Source: Cricetomys ansorgei
Lineage: Eukaryota > Chordata > Mammalia > Rodentia > Nesomyidae
Assembly: GCA_026225945.1 (NCBI GenBank)
Contig: JAMJFZ010001074.1
Coordinates: 1,077,501-1,141,500, forward strand
Length of the DNA stretch: 64,000 nucleotides
Reading direction: 5' to 3'
Of this stretch, positions 12,130-23,309 are shown piece by piece. Below the pieces are notes generated by a model. The model did not search any database and had not been told where the DNA came from. It saw only the letters and a list, made by a program, of their open reading frames with translations. The translations under genes were made by a program, and so were the position numbers. The stretch's first letter is position 1, and each line of letters opens with the position of its first letter.

Positions 12130-14155
12130 ATCTTGGGTCTACACTTCAATCTTGAACTGCTGAGCTTCCAAAACTAAGAAGTGAATCTCTGTTGCTCGAG
12201 CTGCCCAGTATCTAGAGGTCTTCTGTTACAGTAGCTGAGCCAATTAGAACACCAAGGGACCTCTACTGCCAGATGTTCCTTCATGTCCCCTCTGGTTCCC
12301 TCCCAAAGGAGAAAGGACGCTGCACCAAAAAGCCATCACTACTCAGCACAGAAAGGGAAGGGTGTTGATCAGTGGGTCTCGTGCCTGGAGTTCCCAAAAT
12401 GGTGGTACATAGTCCTGGGGACCAAAAACACAGGGTTGCCATTCTGTTATTTTCCAGGAATGGAAACAAGCACTATTCACTAGAATCATCAACAACAACA
12501 ATTCAGTTACAGAAAGCAAGAAAAGTCACCTCTAAGACATGGGACAGTTATTTAAAATGACTACGTGTTGCTTTTGCATAAAACTTACTATGCTAGACTT
12601 AAGCATTGCATTTCGTGTGAGACCATGGCCACTGACCAGCGCAGAGGCCTGGGTTAGAGAGCCAGCTGGGTGAAGAGTCAGCAAGTTCTCAGACTGAGGG
12701 ACGGTCCCTGCTAATCCTCCTAACCATAAGGCCCTGGAGTCCAGGCGACTGTAAGAGAAGCTGACAGCTTGAAAGGGGAGGGACCATTGCTGTCTTCTGA
12801 CACAGAATCTGGAATTCACTTTTCTATAGACAAGTCAAAAATGGTGGCTTGCTGCAGCTGGAACCCTGTCAGGAATAGTCAGATGCTTTAGGCAAAGCTG
12901 CAGGTTAAATAACCCGAATATAGAATCTAACCATTATGTCACTGCTTCTGTATGGAGTGAAATGGAGTATCCAAACAAAGGACCGGACATGAATCTTAGA
13001 AAATCATCCAATCAGAACCAAGAGGCAGAATGTATTCTTTTTGGCTTCCCTGTTTCTCTAGAGTCAATGTGAGGTGTTCTTTCTCATCCCTAGTCTCCAA
13101 ATGAAAAACATTAGTGTTTCTTGGGTGTCATTTCCTTAAGGGGCTTCGAGCCCTTCCTGAGTGTGTGTCCTGGCCTCTGTGGGCCAGTTGCCTGGATAAT
13201 GGAAAGGTTCCATCGGGTACTAGAGGCCCTGTGTTTCAGTCCTGAATCTGCCATGTGTTACACTGAATCCTTTGAGCATGGTTCAGGCCAGATGCTATTC
13301 CTGTTAGCACCTTCCATTCTATGAGTTATGGTCTGTATATACTTATTTATTTTGTTTTTCAGGTCATACATGGTGACAGGATCTTTCCATCGCTCTCTTT
13401 CCTGGTTTAAAAAAAAAAAGAAGTCAGTGAAAGCAGTCCAGTCGTTTTCCTAAATGCTTTATTTTTATGACTTTCCACCAAAGAGCATTGCTTTCCTTAG
13501 TTGGCCTGTGTGTTGGGGACACAGATTTGGCTATGCCATCCAGAAATAGTCTTGATGACAGGCAGCAGGGGAGGCAGGAGCCAGAGCTTTAGTGTCTCAC
13601 AGTTTACAGTTCCCACTGGGATTTTGATTTGACGGACTCGTCTCACCTTAATAAATTCCCGAGGCTTCTTTTCCCTTGAACTTCTTCTTGAGTCCTTGTT
13701 CCAAAAAAGTCCAAAGACTGCCGTAAGAATCGGCCATCTCCCTGCCTGGAGGTAAAAGGCTGCAGGGTGTCACTGCGAAAGGAAACCTCTCTATTGGATG
13801 TTCTCTGTGGTTCCAAGTCCAGAGAGCTGTGCCTCTGCCTTGGCAAAGGGACTCATCGTTTGAAAAGTTATTTCTAGTCCAGCACAGCTGTTCACAACTC
13901 AGGTTCAGCAAATGCCGCCACTTCTGCAGACTCAGCTCCGGTACGGGCAGAGAAACCGTGGTGACCCCAAGTGCGTGACTTCCATGAGTAAACAGGGTGA
14001 CCGCCTGTCCAAGGTCTTAGAGAAGCCACCCCTTGGGCGTTCCATTACACCTGTTCTTCTCCTCTGCTATAGTGAAGGCTCTGAGAAGCAAGAACCCAGA
14101 GAGCCTCCTAGCCCTAGGTTCCTGCTCTGGAGTTTCCCTGGAGAAATCAGATTCT
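12130..14155. other. Intergenic, no gene seen
   Basis: Only short chance frames. No repeat recognised beyond a poly(A) run at about 13408. Confidence 0.5.
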
Positions 14156-14159
14156 TATC

Positions 14160-14340
14160 ATCATACCAGCAAGAGAAACTGTCCTTTGATGGGTGCTTAC
14201 GTGGCAGGAGGTATACTCAATACTCTCAAAAACTACCATGTTCATTTAAGAGACGAGAAAGGGTCTTCCATAGATTTCATGACCAGGAAATAACAGAACT
14301 AGAACCTAAACCCAGATCCACCTGGATGCAAGGCTCTCCT
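14160..14340 (+). mobile_element. Possible MIR fragment
   Basis: The stretch 'gagacgagaaagggtc...ataacagaactagaacctaaacccaga' resembles the MIR body ('gagaggtta...cagagctgggattcgaaccca'). It is strongly diverged and overlaps a 163-codon chance frame. Confidence 0.4.
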
Positions 14341-14639
14341 TATTCCAATATGGGGTATGGACCAAAATATGATACGTCTATACATGCTGCAGTGATGGTG
14401 TAGATGTGGGGTCCCTAATTGCCTGGCTCCTTCTGCCTACTGTTCTTCAGTAGCGGCGAGACAACAGTCCCCAGGCCCAGCCCATCTCCTTCCTGTATGG
14501 CAGCAGGACTTCTCCCCTGTCCCTGTAGACACGTAAGCAGGAGGCAGGGAGTTGCGATGGGCACAGCTCAACTACCGTTTACATGTCCCTTGTCTCTCTT
14601 TGCTGTCCTTGGTCAGCCACGAAACGGAGTCCCTGGCCT

Positions 14640-14724
14640 TTAAGGTCAGCCAAAGATACTGACGCTTTTAATGTCATAGTGAACGACATTAAATGACCTG
14701 TGACCTCTGACTGACCTCAGGTCA
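14640..14724. promoter_or_regulatory. Cluster of nuclear-receptor half-sites
   Basis: Exact hexamers: TTAAGGTCA (14640-14648, an ERR/SF-1-like extended half-site), TGACCT at 14694-14699, 14701-14706 and 14712-14717, and AGGTCA at 14719-14724. The pair at 14694/14701 is a DR1; the pair at 14712/14719 is an everted repeat with 1-bp spacing. Binding is inferred only. Confidence 0.4.
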
Positions 14725-17440
14725 CCTCCCCACCCTTGTCCAGATGCTTCTTCATGGCCTTCAATGTCCATACTAACCCAGGTCTCCCTCCATCCAGAGG
14801 AGCAAGGCCAGCAAGAACACTGCCTTCTGGGTTCTGTTACTGTTTCTTTTTTTTTTTTAATGTGGTGGGGGGTGTTGACAAGATGCAGATTTTCCCACCC
14901 CTTCCCTGGGAGGCACACCATTGGTCCCGTCTCCCCACGTAGAGAGCGTAGAGAGGGCGGCATCAGAAAGTTTTGCCTGACTCTCTTTTGGCGCTGCCGG
15001 TGCAATTTTATTCATTCTGTTTCAGTTCTTAGGACATAGTTGTAAAAACAGCTCTTCTCGAAGCAGAAGTGAAACATCTTTATTGTTGGAAACCCAAAAC
15101 TTTAAGCAGAATTAAGTCTTCACGCGCCAGAGCTGCTCGTAATAACTGATGCAAAAGGCAAGCGAGCCAGTCAGTGCGCCAAGGGCTTCTTTCTCAGATA
15201 AGGAGGTACATTTTCTCCCAGGGAGCCATCGTTCCTTGTGATTTGCTATCCATGTCTATGTACCCTTTAACATTTTATCCATCTCATCGCTCACTGTTTC
15301 TCCTCTCCTCCACCCCTCCTCCACCCCGCCTCCACCTCAAACAGACTGTAGCTGACCAGGTTCTCGTCTTCCCAGGAACTCTGTAGAGAAGACACAAAGC
15401 TGAACTTCCCCTCTCGCCTTTGGGAGCCAAGGCCCGAGTTCTAAGAAGAGGATTCTTTCATTAGTTTTTAAGTGTGCGAAGAAGCAGTTTCCCCCAACTC
15501 CAGAGACATCCTGTTTGTCTGGCAGGAGGTAATGGGAGAGGTGACAGGGAGGGGAGGTGGATTTGTGGGTTCTAGGAGCAGAGAGTCAGCCCTGATTACT
15601 GGGAGAGTGATTTGGGCACACACACACAGCAGGGCACTTAGCAGACAGGCTTGGGGTGGCTGGGCCTGAGGGGTCAGGCGAGGCTTCCACAAAGATAAAT
15701 TATGTTGGCAGGGGAGCCAGGTGGGCTTCCTGCAGAGGCCTTGGCTGGGCGCTGGCACTGACAACCTCCAGGAGCCCAGGGACACTGAAGGGGACACATT
15801 TTTCATTTTCAGTGTTTTGCTTTTTCCCCTGCCAGCAGGAAGAAATAAGAGCTTGGCAGTAGAAATTAAGTTGTTATAGGAAAGTGAAGAGACTCTTAAA
15901 CCTCGTGTTTGTGGGCTGGGATTTACGGCCTCTCCCACCAGCCCCTGCACCCCTTGTGTCAATCCAGCGAGGAGGGAACGGCTTGGTTCACACTTTATGT
16001 CTGGACCTTCTGTCCTGGGCAAGAGAATACATACCGGGCTGTGACCACAAATGTCTTCATTGTGCGTGCCCACCCCCTACCCCCCCATTTCAATAACCAC
16101 TCAACAAAAAGTCTTAAATGGAAAGCATTTGGTAAACAGTGCTCAGTTTTTCCAGGACCTTCAGCTTCAGAGAGATCCTGCACGTCATCTCCGGGAAAGT
16201 TTATGGCGCTGGAGAGGCTGAGAAACAGAATCCTTAAGAACAGCTCTAATTAACATCGTGGACGGTTCTGGGCCGGCCTGGGTGTTCTGACGGACAGACA
16301 GTCCACCTTAGTTTTTTAAAGAACTCCTAATCTTGGAAATGCCTCCACTGAGGGAGAGGCTGTTTCAGAGAAAGGAGGAGGAGCGGAGATGTGACCAATA
16401 CTGAAAATACACTAAAAATTCTGATTAAAGTACCAGATCTGGTTCCACAGAGGCTTCTTAGGAACAGTCAAACTGCTGAAAATAACATGGGAAAAAGTGA
16501 TTACACACTGGCTCTCATGTGCATCATTTAAGGAACACGATGTGGCCTGTTTCCTTCTCTCCACATATGGCTACTGATGCAGGAAAAGTCTATTTTGATG
16601 GTGGAGCGGCCTTCAGCAGGTGGGACACTCTGAGAGAAGACAAACGGGCCGCGTAGGTTTCTTGCTGCTCACCGAGTCTCTTTCTGGAAGTTCTCAACAG
16701 GACATAAACGCACACACAATGCTAACAGTGGGTTGCTAGTGGTCTCCTTCAAGTCGAAAAGGCACTTTTTAAAAATACATTTCCCTTATGTCTACTCTTC
16801 TCCACATTCTCCGCTCTGACACTCGAGTGCCCTTCACATGTAACATCCAAACCCAAGCCTGGCACGCCCTCGTGAAGCTGTTTCTCCGGGATCTGAGGGG
16901 AAGCTCCAAGTGCCTCCGCCCTCTTGAAACAAGTAGGCAGGGGATGAGATGGTCAAAAACAATCAGTGCTACGTCGTTAGTGCGTCTCCACAAGCCGATG
17001 TAATTACTTTGAAGTTGTCCTTGCTTGGGTCTCTTTGTTAGGATGCTGGGGTTCTTCAGAACCTTCCAGAAAAGGCATTGGTTGCTATGATTTACCACTC
17101 ACTCTGGAGTTTCCAACCACTTCTGGATGTTTCTCATCCTTTCGTGGGCTCTTCTTGCTCACCCAGATACTTCGATGGTAGAGATACCAGGATACTCAGG
17201 ATTCCATCCACGTACCAATTTTTTTCTCACCGGGTACTGTGTACCCCAAAGACTTGAGTTAACCCTATCCAGATACTTCTTACATCCCAAGCTCTCGCCC
17301 GGCCTCCTCCATGAGTTTACTTGTGTACACTGCCGCATAGATCCCCACTGCTTTCCAGTCTAGGCCTTAAGCCTTGGCATCTCCTCGATGTCTCTTCTTT
17401 TCCCATCTCTGTCCTAGAATTGGTTTCTCCCACCCCTCCC
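14725..17440. other. Intergenic, no gene seen
   Basis: The 201-codon frame at 15468-16073 (minus) has no recognisable domain and is treated as chance. A poly(T) run occurs at about 14848 and a short CA run at 15619. Confidence 0.5.
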
Positions 17441-17449
17441 TCCAATGCC

Positions 17450-17900
17450 ACCAATTTATTCCTGCCAACTCCATTTCTTGTCCAGACTTCAACAACATCT
17501 CCTCACTGATATACCCCCCTCCCCCAATAAGACCATGAGGGTCTTTCTAGAGCACCAATAGAAGTTTATCACTCTTTGGCTAAAAACTTTGTCAACCGCC
17601 CTCACAGCCTTCAGAAGAAATTTTACACTTGGTTCAGGCCGACAAGGCCTTTGTGATGGGGACCCCACTCCCCTTCCAGAATTGTCTCTTCACCTTCAGT
17701 GCCCTGACTGCTTTCATTTTCTGTTATTCTACACAGACTGCCCTCCGCCTCTCCTCTCCTCCCTTCTGGATCTACTAAGCTTTCTTCCGTCTGTGACGTC
17801 ACCTTCTCTGCCTTCCCTCTTTGCATAAGAGCCCCTTGGGGTGCTGGCTCTTCCCCCATCACAGTACTTCATGTGCTCAGTTGCAATGGCAGCTTTGCTC
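17450..17900 (+). mobile_element. Possible L2-like LINE remnant
   Basis: The order of pyrimidine-rich blocks ('ccctgactgctttcatttt', 'ctcctcccttctggatct', 'ttctctgccttccctcttt') resembles the L2 3' region, but it is very diverged. A palindromic CRE, TGACGTCA, lies at 17794-17801. Confidence 0.3.
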
Positions 17901-18598
17901 ACTGGCATTCTCTGGAGAACCATAAAATGCCTGGCAGGAGACATGTTAGTCAAGGTGTCTCCAGGGATTACATCATTATGGATGCTCGAAACTATTTGAA
18001 GAAGGGGTGAATGAGGATGCCTCATAGACCTGGCTTTTTCTGTTTGTTTCCTGATTATAAATTTGCAACAGGAAGAGGCCAATTTGTCCAGCTGAAGTCA
18101 ATTCCCATTCTTGTCTGATGTGCTGAGCAGGGCGTGAGAGTCAGGATGGGGTTTCTTAGAAAGGCGGGGGTACACTTACTAGAATTCCACTTGAAAGGAT
18201 AAAGAATACATTTTACTTTCAAAAAGCATGGGTTGTGTAATATTCACACATCCATACAACTCCAGTTATGTCACCCTAAAGAGATAAAACTTCCCTTAAC
18301 ACCCAAAGCAAAAGTTACACAGTCATTTCTCGGTCAGTATTCACTGCGCATCAGTCCGTCCCCGTGTTATGAAGTGTCTGCTGTGTACACTGCCCAGTGC
18401 CAGGTAGATAGCAGGAAATGATGAAGACCTCTGCTTTCATGATGCTTACTTTAAAAGATACACAAATGTATCCTTTTCAGTTATAAAACTCAACGTGGAA
18501 AGAGTAATGCAGTGAGAAAGGACAACTAGCATGGAATATAATCCAGATTTGGGGGGAGGTCCAGGAAGGCAGCCTGGAAAAAAAATTATATTAAAGCT

Positions 18599-18836
18599 AA
18601 GACCTGGCTGGGAGGGAGAGGGAAAGGAGAGAGAGGAAGAGGAGGAGGAGGAGGAAGGAGAGAGAGGAAGAGGAGGGGGAGGAGGAAGGGGAGGAGGAGG
18701 AAGAGAAGGAGGAGGAAGGGGAGAAAGAGGAAGGGGAAGAAGAGGGAGGGAAGAAAGAGAAAGGGGAGAAAGAGGGAGGTAAGAAAGAGAAGAAAAGAGA
18801 GGGGAGAGAGAGAGGAGAGAGAGAAAGAAGCAGGGT
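18599..18836. repeat. Polypurine low-complexity tract (GGA/GAA)n
   Basis: About 240 bp almost entirely G and A on the plus strand, built from GGA, GGAA and GAGAGA units. The Glu/Gly-rich and Ser/Pro/Leu-rich frames over it are artefacts of composition. Confidence 0.95.
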
Positions 18837-18899
18837 GGGGGTAGAAGGGAGGAAGCCAAGGCTACACCAACGGCTCTCACTCCTCGTCTGCTTTCACTC

Positions 18900-19365
18900 C
18901 TTGGCTCAGTGATCGTATATTCTTTACTCCTTTGTGCACTCTGTCCCAGTGACCCTGGACTCCTCCCTATTTCTCAAATATGCCAGACAAGCTCTACTTT
19001 CACCTTCTTGAACAGCACTGCTCATTGTCAGCTATCAAAAGGCCAACCCTTTAACCTCAAGTCTGTCCAAACGCCTTCATCAACATGACGACTGTCATGT
19101 CTACCATCCTAACGTGTCTCGCCCAGCTGTCCTAGCTCTCTCTTTTCTAGCCTTCTTTCTCTTCCCAGCACTGACCACTTTCTCCTATACTATGTAAAGT
19201 GTTTATTTATTATGTTCATTATTAATTGTCTCCCCCTGCTGGAATGTCAGTCCCACGAGGCCAGAGAGTGTTCACGTGTTCATGGCAGTATCCTCAGCAC
19301 CGAGATCAGGATCTGGGACCCTAGAGGCACTCAGCGAACACTTGTTAGAAGAATGAATGCGTTCT
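18900..19365 (+). mobile_element. L2 LINE 3' end
   Basis: The last part follows the L2 3' consensus: 'ctggaatgtcagtcccacga', 'ggcagtatcctcagcaccga', 'aggcactcagcgaacacttg', then the terminal 'agaatgaatg'. The upstream 250 bp has matching character. Confidence 0.7.
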
Positions 19366-20519
19366 TTAAGTTTTCCACCGTAAGAAACTTCTTTATACAC
19401 AAGGGCTGACTCAGCATCTTCACTGAGATGTGGAATTGACAAATTTGCATATGTTAAAAGGCAAACATTACCAGGAACAAATGACACGTAGAGCTTTAGA
19501 CTTCTGATCTGAGCTCACAAGCATGGGGAATGGATGCAGGCAATATAGTCACCTGAGGGCGTGTCCTTCCGAGAACTCCATCTGCCTTCTCGCCTCCACG
19601 CAGTCCTCGTTATAACCCAATATTTCAAATCCGCATAACGGAAGAGAAATGAGAAGTACAAAAAAGATTGGAGATTCATAAATTACCCAACATCTCCGGT
19701 GATTTTGATTTGGCTCATTGACATCTAGAAGAAGCACAGACACACACTCTACGTTCATAGTGAGAGGGAGGGTAAGGAATAGTAGGAGAGCCAAGCAAAA
19801 AGCTGGGATGAGGGCTGCCCCTAGGAGTTAACATGCAGGCACTTGAAGATGGGAAGAGAGCCACCACCAGGAAAAAAAAAAAAAAAAAAACAGATCACCT
19901 GTGTTGAGAGCCATCAGGAGACATATGTCTCATTTTTGTTTAAGCTGGACTCCCAGGCCAAGTGTGCTGGCACCTGGGAGGAACAGCTGTTCCAGTAATC
20001 CTGGAAGTGTGGCTGGATGAGAAAGTCAAGTATGTGGTAAGTGAGCTGTCCTACTTAGCCTCTTTTTTTTTTTAACCTGTCACTTCCATACAGCTCTTTA
20101 TATTGATGATCTTCTGCAACATTAAGAACAGCTAGAGGGAGGCAGGCCTGTTATTTCATTAAGTAATGAGCTCCTGTGAATGAATAATCCTCAAAAAGAA
20201 ATCACTATTTGTTTTACAGCACAGAGTTGGTTCGCCTTGGTCAAGAAGAACCGAGCAGGCAAGGCACTGGGCAGAGAGCGGGGATTTAACGGTGTCTGGT
20301 TCCCTCTCGCCAGCGTGTGCTCTTGTCTTGCCTAACGCCACTCCAGTCTCCGCTGAGATGACTATTTTCCATGTTTGTCTCTTCCACAGCGTATCTGTAT
20401 TTCTTCTTGTTTGGCCCCAGATGTCGGATTGGCTTGCATTGCTTCAAGCTGAATCATTTGATTTCCTGTCCATGTTCCTAACCTTTCCAGAGCCTCTTGT
20501 ATCATTTCTCAGTCATTCC

Positions 20520-20640
20520 TGCTGTTTACAATACTTCTCAACTTAACACCATCTGCGAAGCTCATTAGCAAAATGTTGAGTCCTTCCCTCTGTGATCACA
20601 GGACATACTGAACACAAGGCCTGACAACAATTCCTTCTCC
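20520..20640 (+). mobile_element. Possible CR1/L3 LINE fragment
   Basis: 'tctcaacttaacaccatctg' followed by 'cgaagctcattagcaaaatg' resembles the L3/CR1 segment 'tcaacttggtatcatctgcaaa...ttgat'. Short and diverged. Confidence 0.35.
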
Positions 20641-20773
20641 TCCATCTGAGGCACACCACCTCTCTGACTGCTCTCTGGTATTACCTTTTTATATGATCAT
20701 ATTCTCAGTGCACATATATTTTTATGCTCCCAGCCTGGATAAATCTAAATATGTGAAGTGCAGATTAATGACT

Positions 20774-20929
20774 CTTTTTTTTTTTTTCCCAAGACAGGGT
20801 TTCTCTGTTGTAGCTCTGGCTGTCCTGGAACTCACTCAGTAGACCAGGCTGGCCTTGAACTCACAGAGGTCTGCCTGCCTCTACCTCCCGAGTGCTGAGA
20901 TTAAAGGCGTGCGCCACCAACACCCGGCT
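20774..20929 (-). mobile_element. B1 SINE with perfect 12-bp target duplication
   Basis: Reversed B1: a poly(T) start, 'gacagggtttctctgttgta', 'ctggccttgaactcacag' and 'gctgagattaaaggcgtgc'. The flanks AGATTAATGACT (20762-20773 and 20930-20941) are identical, marking both ends exactly. Confidence 0.95.
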
Positions 20930-21345
20930 AGATTAATGACTGGATTAATGATTTTTTAGGTGAGTTAGAAGGAGGTGTCCTAGGATGTGCAAGACCTTGG
21001 ATTTGAACCCAACACCGCTGAAAGGAAGAAACTGAGTTAGTATGCCCCTTAAAATAGTTAGCTTGCAAAAAAGAAAAATATTACCCTACGTTTTGAGGTT
21101 GGATTCAGCCTTGGACATAGGTGCTTCACATCCCTTAGTCAGGCTGTAAGAAACTGTGTCTTGGTAAACCTTCAAGAATATGATTCAAATATTTCATGTT
21201 AACAGTGAGAATCTGAGGAAGCCCCTGGGTCTCGTGATTCACTGGCTCGTGGCTTCAACTTTCCCACTCTTTTTTTTTTTCTGATATTATGAATAATATG
21301 TTTTCATGTTTTCAAGTCTTATTCTTCTTTTCTCAAAAACCCCAG

Positions 21346-21475
21346 AGGCTGATGCAATGGTGTATACCTATCATTCAGCAGTTGGGAAAGCAAGCCAGGC
21401 AGATGGTGAGTTTGAAGCCAGCCTGGGCTACAGAGTGAGCCCTTGTCTCAAACCCAACAAAACATCTAAAACTCC
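21346..21475 (+). mobile_element. Diverged B1 SINE
   Basis: 'gcaatggtgtatacctatca', 'gaagccagcctgggctacag' and 'agtgagcccttgtctcaaa' follow the B1 body. Confidence 0.75.
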
Positions 21476-22774
21476 TTCGGTCTCCTTTGTCCTGAACACC
21501 AATGCTGTACCACAACCAAGAGTAGTCTCACTGCTCCGAGGGCTTCTCTATCCAGCAAAGAGGGCGAAGAGAGACACCCCTGTGCACTTGCTGCAGCTGG
21601 ACCTACAATAAACATTATCCCTTTAGTTCCTCACTGGAACCCCACCTAACTCTGGCAGAGCAAGAGTCCAGAGGCTAAGTGATCTGCCTTCGATGCAGAA
21701 ACTGTGTATGGACAGTCTCTCAAACTCACCACCACTGAAGATGGTCGATTCCTAAAGAGAAAGCCTTTGTTTGGGCTGCTGGTTTCAGAGGTTTCCATCC
21801 ATGAACTCTGGTTGCTTTTTGCACTTGGCTGTGGAGCATGCCACACAGACACATCACACTGAGAGCACGCAGCAGGCAGGAAGCATATAGGAGCTGAAGT
21901 CTCACAATCCCCTTTGAGGGAGTGTAAGAGTGTGTACTTAAGACCTCCCAGTAGGCAGCACCCTTAAAGTTTCCACTGATTCCCAACAGAACCAATCCAA
22001 AGTCACACCTTGAACACACTCACTACCAAAATGCAGCAGTAACTTAACAATCGAAACTCGAAGAACAGATATGTGGGGGAAAAAAACAAAACATTCAATC
22101 TTGTTAGTTATTGATACTATATATTAAATAATTACAATAGTGCTTTTTACCAAGTTAGTAAAAAATAATAATGTTTGAAGCTGATAGGATTTAAAAAATC
22201 GCCAATCTGGCACATTAAACTAAACCTTGCTCTTAAACTCCAAATCTATTGTCTTTCCCCATCGCATTCTTCCTCAGCTCCTAACCACGATGAAATCATC
22301 TGAGTAATCCCCTGATGACCTGATTTCATCCTCTGCTTTTTATCAGATGGATTTCTCCCACCTAGACAGTCTGTGCTTCCACCAACACAACACAACCAAG
22401 ACGCCCGGGTATTCTGCACCCGGCTTCTCCCTACAGCAGGCAGCCCCTCCGTTTCTTCACAGCCTCTGCCGTGTCCTGGTTCTGCTCTCTAACACTCCAC
22501 CAAGGCTTGCAGGGTCCTCTGCGTCTCCCTCAGCAGCCCATCAGCATCTGGGTTCCGACAGTTCTTCGTGAGGCAGGGCGTGTCCCATCCTACCCAGACA
22601 AACATCTCCGGGGCTTCACCGCTGCCCAAGAACAGACGATGACGCATCTCGCCCCTCTTCTCTCAGGTTACGTCTCAGCTGTACTGAACCCAGCACCTTT
22701 CCTGTATGTGCACAAAAGCAAGGATTGGCTTTCCTGCCGTCTTTATACGAGACTCTATATAGTCAGCTCCTTAT

Positions 22775-23170
22775 CTATTTTCTTTTTGAGATTACAATTT
22801 AATTATTTTTCTCCCTTCCCTTTCCTGCCTTCAAACCCTCCCATTCCCTCCCATTCTCCTTCACATTCACGGTCTCCTGTTTTACTGATCGTCCTTGCAT
22901 GCATATATGTGTATACATATACATTCTTAAATATAACCTGTTCAGTCCATGTAATATTGCTTGTATGTGTGCTCTCAGGGATAACCTTTGGCACTGCACA
23001 CCACCTGGTGTGCTCTTCCCTGGAGAAGACCACCTCTCCCATTCCTAGCTTTCCTCAGTTACCTGTAGTTCTTTGCGTCGGGTTGAGGTCTCGGGGCCTC
23101 AACTACTCTGTCCAGTTCGGCATGTTCACTTACCTTTTAAGTCCTCAATTGGTCCTTGATTCCTTTTGAG
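22775..23170 (+). mobile_element. Dispersed rodent repeat, probably LINE-1 related
   Basis: Blocks such as 'catgcatatatgtgtatac', 'cttaaatataacctgttcag' and 'ctgtagttctttgcgtcggg' belong to a repeat I recognise as common in rodent genomes. I cannot name its family with certainty. The 232-codon frame at 22471-23169 lies largely over it and is not a gene. Confidence 0.45.
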
Positions 23171-23252
23171 CTTCCCGACAGTAAGTAAAGAGATACCCCG
23201 CATCCTGTAGCTATAAACCTCTACCTCAGGACTTTGCATGATTGGACACAAA

Positions 23253-23254
<2 letters not shown>

Positions 23255-23306
<52 letters not shown>
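23255..23306. repeat. (AT)26 microsatellite
   Basis: 52 bp of uninterrupted alternating A and T. Confidence 0.98.

Positions 23307-23309
<3 letters not shown>

Noticed and set aside
13912..14403. 163-codon plus-strand frame
   Set aside because: Overlaps a likely MIR fragment; codon content and motifs do not suggest a protein.
15468..16073. 201-codon minus-strand frame
   Set aside because: No family signature; the region is moderately GC-rich, which lengthens chance frames.
18446..18880. Ser/Pro/Leu-rich and Glu/Gly-rich frames
   Set aside because: They follow from the polypurine tract and have no other protein features.
22471..23169. 232-codon plus-strand frame
   Set aside because: Most of it overlaps a dispersed rodent repeat; the protein has no recognisable domain.
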